A DNA stretch of 64,000 bases from contig NZ_CP114905.1 of NCBI RefSeq assembly GCF_027497195.1, positions 868,001 to 932,000 on the forward strand. The letters run 5' to 3'. The DNA comes from Streptomyces sp. WMMC500. GTDB lineage: Bacteria > Actinomycetota > Actinomycetes > Streptomycetales > Streptomycetaceae. Below are positions 59,877 through 64,000 of the stretch, piece by piece; within the stretch, counting starts at the first letter, position 1, and each line of letters starts with the position of its first letter. Below the pieces are notes generated by a model. It saw only the letters and a program-made list of their open reading frames with translations. It was not told the DNA's origin and ran no database searches. A program made the position numbers and the translations under genes.

Positions 59877-60430
59877 CCCGTGTCCTCACCGCCCTCGCCG
59901 CCACCGCCGCCCTCGCCTTCACCGCCGCGGCCTGCACGGACGACTCCTCCCAGGCCCAGGAGTCGCGGGCCAAGCAGTCCGGCTACGACAGGATGGTCAA
60001 GCGCCAGCCGGCGGAGGCGATGCAGTACTCGCCGACCCGGGAGACCATCAACAAGTGGGTCGACACCTGGGAGAAGCCGGGGAAGCTGTCGTACGTCTAC
60101 CTGCAGAACGCCAACGGCGAGTACGGCTACTTCGTGCTGAAGGGACTGCCGGTCTCGTACTGCGCCATGCTCACCCCGCCGGAGGAGGTCGACTCCTCCA
60201 ACACCGGCATGGTGACGAAGACCGCGCCGGGCATGGACGGCGTCTACTACTCGGGCGGCCAGTGCAGCGCGTACTACGGCTTCGACGCCACCACCGGCGC
60301 CTACATGGAGTTCACGATCGGCAGCAACCAGAGCTTCTTCCTCTACGACCAGCCCATGTCGCTGCCGGAGTTCCGGGACGCGACGCCGCTGGGGCAGACG
60401 CGCCTCGAGGACGGCGACATCCCCCGGTAG
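59864..60430 (+). CDS. Putative lipoprotein of unknown function
   Basis: 188 residues. Lipobox AAAC at about 24 (LAFTAAACTDDSS), then a domain with Tyr/Gly/Ser-rich segments: YVYLQNANGEYGYFVLKGLPVSYCAMLTPP, GVYYSGGQCSAYYGFDATTGAYMEF and FFLYDQPMSLPEF. Two Cys may form a disulfide. It is translated from the same mRNA as the membrane protein before it (13-bp overlap). No known family recognised; a surface or membrane-associated factor is likely. Confidence 0.75.
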   Translation: MRRLTRVLTALAATAALAFTAAACTDDSSQAQESRAKQSGYDRMVKRQPAEAMQYSPTRETINKWVDTWEKPGKLSYVYLQNANGEYGYFVLKGLPVSYCAMLTPPEEVDSSNTGMVTKTAPGMDGVYYSGGQCSAYYGFDATTGAYMEFTIGSNQSFFLYDQPMSLPEFRDATPLGQTRLEDGDIPR

Positions 60431-60443
60431 CACCACTCCCCTC

Positions 60444-61259
60444 TCACGGACGGACGCGGCGCGGCGGGCGGCGCCCGTCGGCCGGCGCCTGGGCGCGCGT
60501 CCGCACCTGCCGGGTGCGGGCGACCAGGACGAAGGTGACCGTGATCAGCAGCGACCAGGCGGCGAACTTGTCGATGCCCACCGGTTGCCAGCCGGCCGCC
60601 TGGTACGGGTAGCGCCAGGCCCCGAGCCGGGTGGCGATGTTCTCCGCCAGCCACAGGAAGAAGCCGATCAGCACGAACGACAGGGCCAGCGGCATCCGGT
60701 GGCGCCGACCGTGGACGGTGAACTCCACCCAGGTCCCCCACGTCACCACCAGCAGCACCCCCGCCAGCAGCCAGCGCGCGTCGGGCAGCCAGTGGTGGGT
60801 GAAGAAGTTGACGTAGATCGCCGCCGCGGTCAGCTCCGTGATCCGTGCCCGGTACCGCACCAGGCCGAGGTCGAACAGCCGCCAGGCCCGGCACACGTAG
60901 CTGCCCACGGCCGCGTAGAGGAAGCCCCCGTACAGCGGCACGCCGCCGAACTTCAGCAGCGCGGGCTCCGGGTAGCTCCACGAGCCGAGCGAGACCTTCA
61001 GCAGCTCGAAGGCCAGGCCGATGGCGTGGCACACGGCGATCACGGCCAGCTCCCGCCCGGTCTCCCAGCCCCGGGCCCAGAACAGGGCCGTCAGCAGCAG
61101 CCCGTACAGCAGCAGCAGGTCGTAGCGCGCCACCGGCAGCCGCGGCATCTGCCCGGAGAGCGCGACGCCCGCCAGCACGGCGGCGGCGAAGGCACAGCAG
61201 CGCAGTTGGATGCCGCCGAAGTACCAGAGCTGCCCCACAGTCGTCATCGCCGTTCTCAT
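60444..61259 (-). CDS. DUF817 integral membrane protein
   Basis: 271 residues with about eight hydrophobic segments. DUF817 signatures: CHAIGLAFELLKVSLGSWSYPEPALLKFGGVPLYGGFLYAAVGSYVCRAWRLF and HHWLPDARWLLAGVLLVVTWGTWVEFTVHG, then ENIATRLGAWRYPYQ. Function of the family is unknown. The C-terminal tail is Arg-rich and cytosolic. It converges with the lipoprotein gene with 13 bp between stops. Confidence 0.88.
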   Translation of the reverse strand: MRTAMTTVGQLWYFGGIQLRCCAFAAAVLAGVALSGQMPRLPVARYDLLLLYGLLLTALFWARGWETGRELAVIAVCHAIGLAFELLKVSLGSWSYPEPALLKFGGVPLYGGFLYAAVGSYVCRAWRLFDLGLVRYRARITELTAAAIYVNFFTHHWLPDARWLLAGVLLVVTWGTWVEFTVHGRRHRMPLALSFVLIGFFLWLAENIATRLGAWRYPYQAAGWQPVGIDKFAAWSLLITVTFVLVARTRQVRTRAQAPADGRRPPRRVRP

Positions 61260-61293
61260 GACGGCTAGGACGGCCGCCGGCCGGATTCCGGTT

Positions 61294-62526
61294 CTACCCC
61301 ACCTGGTCGCGGCGGCGCGTCAGATAGGCGGTCTCGGCGGTGTTGCCCGCCAGCTCGACGGCCCTGTCGTACGCCGCGCGCGCCGCGCCGCCGCGGCCCA
61401 GCCGGCGCAGCAGGTCGGCGCGGGTGGCGTGGAAGGCGTGGTAGCCGGCGAGGCTGTCCGCGAGCCGGTCGACGGCCGCCAGGGCGACCTCCGGTCCGTC
61501 GGTCTCGGCGACGGCGACGGCCCGGTTGAGGGCTACCACCGGCGAGCGGTCGAGGCGTACGAGCTGGTCGTACAGGGCGACGACCTGCGACCAGTCGGTG
61601 TCGCGCACGTCGCGCGCGGAGGTGTGCACCGCGTTGATCGCGGCGAGGAGCTGGTAGCGGCCGGGGGCCTGCCCCACGGCCAGCCGCTCGCGCACCAGCC
61701 GGTGCCCCTCGGCGACCAGCGCCGCGTCCCAGGACCCGCGGTCCTGCTCGCCGAGCGGCACGAGCTCGCCGCTCGCCGAGACCCGCGCGGGGCGGCGGGC
61801 CTCCGTGAGGAGCATCAGCGCCAGCAGCCCGGCGACCTCGCCGTCCGCGGGGAGCAGGGCGCGCAGCAGCCGGGTGAGCCGGATCGCCTCGGCCGTCAGG
61901 TCGCTGCGTACGGGATCGGTGCCGGAACCGGTCGCCAGATAGCCCTCGTTGAAGACCAGGAAGAGCACGGCGAGCACGCCGGAGACCCGCGCCGGCAGGT
62001 CCTCGGCGGCCGGCACCCGGTAGGGGATGCGGGCCGCCTTGATCTTCGCCTTCGCACGGGTGATCCGCTGCCCCATCGCCGACTCCCGCACCAGGAAGGC
62101 GCGGGCGATCTCGGGCACGGTCAGCCCGCCGACCAGACGCAGCGTCAGCGCCACCCGGCTCTCCGGCGCGAGCGCCGGGTGGCAGCAGGTGAAGATCAGC
62201 CGGAGCCGGTCGTCGTCGATGGCGCCGGCCGGTTCCGGCGGGGTGTCGTCGTGCAGCATCCGGGCCTCCCGCTGCTTGCCGGCGCGCTTGCTCTCGCGCC
62301 GGATCCGGTCGATCGCCTTGCGGGTGGCGGTGGTCGCGAGCCAGCCGCCGGGGCCGGGCGGCACGCCGTCGGCCGGCCAGTGCTCGACGGCCGCGGCGAA
62401 CGCCTCCGCCGCGGCCTCCTCGGCGACGTCGAGATCGCCGAAGCGCCGGTTCAGCGCCGCGACGATACGCGCCCACTCCGCGCGGTGCGCGCGGGCGACC
62501 GCCTCCCGTGCGCCGGCCTCGCTCAC
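61294..62526 (-). CDS. ECF42-type RNA polymerase sigma factor with C-terminal TPR-like extension
   Basis: 410 residues. Sigma-2: VAALNRRFGDLDVAEEAAAEAFAAAVEHWPADGVPPGPGGWLATTATRKAIDRIRRE. Sigma-4: VALTLRLVGGLTVPEIARAFLVRESAMGQRITRAKAKI. The C-terminal 200 residues are the helical TPR-like (DUF6596) extension of ECF42, including FLVFNEGYLA and LNRAVAVAETDGPEVAL. This group works without an anti-sigma factor and is always paired with a DGPF-type gene, found directly upstream with a 4-bp GTGA overlap. Confidence 0.95.
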   Translation of the reverse strand: MSEAGAREAVARAHRAEWARIVAALNRRFGDLDVAEEAAAEAFAAAVEHWPADGVPPGPGGWLATTATRKAIDRIRRESKRAGKQREARMLHDDTPPEPAGAIDDDRLRLIFTCCHPALAPESRVALTLRLVGGLTVPEIARAFLVRESAMGQRITRAKAKIKAARIPYRVPAAEDLPARVSGVLAVLFLVFNEGYLATGSGTDPVRSDLTAEAIRLTRLLRALLPADGEVAGLLALMLLTEARRPARVSASGELVPLGEQDRGSWDAALVAEGHRLVRERLAVGQAPGRYQLLAAINAVHTSARDVRDTDWSQVVALYDQLVRLDRSPVVALNRAVAVAETDGPEVALAAVDRLADSLAGYHAFHATRADLLRRLGRGGAARAAYDRAVELAGNTAETAYLTRRRDQVG

Positions 62527-62846
62527 AGGAACGGCCGTACCTCGACCCGGCGGTTGCAGCGCTTCGACCCCTCGGCGGCGAGCGCGAGCGCGACGTCGAG
62601 GTCGGGGGCCTCGATGACCCAGAAGCCGGCGAGGTACTCCTTGGACTCCAGGAACGGCCCGTCGGTGAACAGCGCCTCCTCACCCCGGTTGTCGATGACG
62701 GTGGCCGTGTCCGGCGCGGCGAGGCCGCCGGCGAAGACCCAGTTGCCCTCCGCGCGGAGCCGGTCGTTGAAGCCGTTGATGGCGGTCATCTCCTCCTCGG
62801 TGGCGGAGCCGGTCCTGTCGTCGATCACGGAAACCAGGTACTGCAT
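62523..62846 (-). CDS. DGPF/YCII-related protein, partner of ECF42 sigma
   Basis: 107 residues. The DGPF motif is in ALFTDGPFLESKEYLAGFWVIEA. The fold is the ferredoxin-like YCII barrel; members are thought to be small-molecule or signal-binding partners of ECF42. ATG follows GAGAGGACC. The gene ends in a GTGA overlap with the sigma gene, so the pair is a translationally coupled operon. Confidence 0.92.
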   Translation of the reverse strand: MQYLVSVIDDRTGSATEEEMTAINGFNDRLRAEGNWVFAGGLAAPDTATVIDNRGEEALFTDGPFLESKEYLAGFWVIEAPDLDVALALAAEGSKRCNRRVEVRPFL

Positions 62847-62885
62847 GTCGGGTCCTCTCTGTTGCGCGGGACGGCGGGCCGGCGG

Positions 62886-63518
62886 CTACGCGTCGCGGCC
62901 GGGGCCGACGTCCTCGCCGGCGTACTCCGGGCGCCCGGCCGGCCGGTAGACGTGTGCCGTGATACCGCCCGCGAAGGCCCGGAAGTCGACGAGGTCGAGC
63001 GCCGCGTCCGGACCCTCGGCGGGAAACAGCCGCCTGCCCTGGCCGACGACCACCGGGTAGGTCAGCAGCGTGATCTCGTCGACCAGGCCGTTCGCGAGCA
63101 GGCAGCGCAGCAGCTTGCCGCTGCCGTGCACCTGTACTTCGCCCTCACCGCCGGCCTTCAGCTCCCGTACGGCGTTCACCGGGTCACCCGACAGCACGCG
63201 GGTGCCCGCCCACCGCGGGTCGGCGAGCGTGTTCGACACGACGTACTTGGGCTGCCGGTGCAGCGGGCCGCCGATGGGGTTGTCCTCGGGACTGGGCAGC
63301 ACGCCCCAGGAGCCGGCGAAGACCTCGTAGGTCCACCGGCCGAAGAGGAAGGCGTCGGCGCGCTGGTACACCTCGCCGAGGTACGTCTCGGCCTCCGGCT
63401 CGAACAGCGGCAGCGCCCAGCCGCCCCGCTCGAACCCGCCCCTGCGGTCCTCGTCCGACCTGCCGAGGCCCTGCATCACTCCGTCGACGGAGACGTGGGT
63501 GACGGTCGTCAGCTTCAT
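62886..63518 (-). CDS. RibD C-terminal-like/dihydrofolate reductase-fold protein, second copy
   Basis: 210 residues. LTTVTHVSVDGVMQGLG opens the fold; FLFGRWTYEVFAGSW, KYVVSNTL, VHGSGKLLRCLLANGLVDEITLLTYPVVVGQGRRLFP and LDLVDFRAFAGGIT follow. It is presumably an NADPH-dependent reductase; substrates unknown. A GTG one codon before this ATG could also start the gene. It lies 39 bp upstream of the DGPF gene, so it may belong to the ECF42 operon. Confidence 0.87.
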   Translation of the reverse strand: MKLTTVTHVSVDGVMQGLGRSDEDRRGGFERGGWALPLFEPEAETYLGEVYQRADAFLFGRWTYEVFAGSWGVLPSPEDNPIGGPLHRQPKYVVSNTLADPRWAGTRVLSGDPVNAVRELKAGGEGEVQVHGSGKLLRCLLANGLVDEITLLTYPVVVGQGRRLFPAEGPDAALDLVDFRAFAGGITAHVYRPAGRPEYAGEDVGPGRDA

Positions 63519-63521
63519 CAC

Positions 63522-63693
63522 GGTTCCCTTCCGCGGACACCCCGCGCGGGCGTCCTTTCACCTCTTCCACGAACGCCACCGCCCGGATCCGACACCGATC
63601 CCGTCGTGACTTGACGAGGAGCGACGCTACCGCCGTGCGGGGAAGGGCCCGCGCAGACACAGGCGCACCGCGCGGATCGGCGGCCCACGCGGG
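63522..63693. other. Short intergenic region
   Basis: 172 bp between the thioesterase stop and the RibD-like start (both minus). I see no repeat or clear promoter in it. Confidence 0.4.
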
Positions 63694-64000
63694 TCAGCGC
63701 TCCCGCGGCACCCGGATCAGCGTCTGCTGGCCGTTGGCGACGAGCTTGCGCACGCCGTCGTCCCGGTGCCCGAACACCTCCAGCCCGCACACCGTCAGGG
63801 TCCGCCCCGACTTCAGCACCGTCCCCACCGCTTCGAGGCGGTCGCCGACGGCGGGCGCGAGGAGGTTGATCTTGTATTCGACCGTGAGGACCTCCGCGTC
63901 CTCGGGGAACAGCGTGTACGCGGCGTACCCGCCCGCACTGTCCGCGATCGCGCTCGTGGCGCCCGCGTGGAAGTAGCCGTGCTGCTGGGTGACTTCGGGC
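63694..64000 (-). CDS. PaaI-like hotdog thioesterase, C-terminal part (cut by window edge)
   Basis: 102 residues are visible. The conserved string HGYFHAGATSAIADSAGGYAAYT holds the catalytic region of PaaI/YigI-type hotdog thioesterases, followed by EYKINLLAPAVGDRLEAVGTVLKSGRTLTVCGLEVF and QQTLIRVP. These enzymes cleave acyl-CoA thioesters. The start is beyond the window. Confidence 0.88.
   Translation of the reverse strand, partial: PEVTQQHGYFHAGATSAIADSAGGYAAYTLFPEDAEVLTVEYKINLLAPAVGDRLEAVGTVLKSGRTLTVCGLEVFGHRDDGVRKLVANGQQTLIRVPRER

Noticed and set aside
1..64000. CRISPR arrays, tRNA/rRNA genes, transposases, integrases, replication origin
   Set aside because: Looked for and not seen; no periodic repeat-spacer pattern, no cloverleaf I could support and no recombinase motifs.

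Overview
The window is very GC-rich, densely packed DNA with short intergenic gaps, GTG/TTG starts, leaderless TAnnnT promoters, many ECF sigma, XRE, GntR, MarR and GAF/ANTAR regulators, secreted hydrolases and a phenazine pathway. This points to Streptomyces or a close streptomycete relative. I see no tRNA, rRNA, CRISPR array, intact transposase or integrase.

Layout. (1) 1-2.9 kb: sialic acid catabolism: the end of a sialidase, a GntR/FCD repressor, then N-acetylmannosamine kinase (nanK) and N-acetylmannosamine-6-P epimerase (nanE). A 12-codon leader ORF runs into nanK. (2) 2.9-5.3 kb: secreted lamin-tail protein, PNPOx-fold protein and an ECF41-like sigma factor. (3) 5.3-19.9 kb: phenazine biosynthesis. 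phzBCDEFG form one minus-strand operon. A PhzM-like methyltransferase faces it across a 24-bp perfect hairpin. About 4.3 kb upstream, past a streptogrisin-type protease, a TetR/MFS efflux pair with a perfect operator and a DUF1330 gene, lies a second block: a second phzB, a PhzS-like flavin monooxygenase and an ABBA-type aromatic prenyltransferase. Together they predict a hydroxylated, possibly N-methylated, prenylated phenazine. (4) 20-29 kb: DUF574 methyltransferase, orphan ABC binding lipoprotein, AA10 chitin/cellulose LPMO under a CebR-type operator, reductase, MHS transporter, Ppx/GppA, GAF and GAF-ANTAR regulators. (5) 29.8-45.4 kb: tandem secreted DUF4360 proteins, HhH glycosylase, transketolase, FUSC protein, CE15 glucuronoyl esterase under a second CebR box, TerB, DinB, flavoprotein disulfide reductase, XRE-DUF5753 regulator with a second DUF574 methyltransferase, two SDRs (one with a Tat signal) and a MarR regulator with a perfect operator. 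(6) 45.4-51.3 kb: XRE/MmyB regulator, DHA2 exporter, NmrA-like protein, class A beta-lactamase lipoprotein, FAD oxidoreductase. (7) 51.3-57.6 kb: a four-gene locus of two converging pairs: leucine-rich-repeat TIGR02996 protein plus 2OG-Fe(II) oxygenase, against a zinc-metallopeptidase/VWA protein plus a double-AAA MoxR-like ATPase. The converging genes overlap in antisense by 64 bp, giving an acidic tail on one strand and a poly-Ser tail on the other. (8) 57.7-64 kb: DD-carboxypeptidase-like hydrolase, a decayed MFS fragment beside a 15-bp inverted repeat, a membrane protein/lipoprotein pair, DUF817 protein, ECF42 sigma with its DGPF partner, a RibD-like reductase and the end of a hotdog thioesterase.

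The strongest candidates for new biology are the split prenyl-phenazine cluster, the AAA/VWA-metalloprotease + LRR/2OG-oxygenase locus with its antisense tail overlap, and the two CebR-type boxes that place an LPMO and a glucuronoyl esterase under probable cellulose control. All functional calls come from reading protein motifs; no database search was possible.
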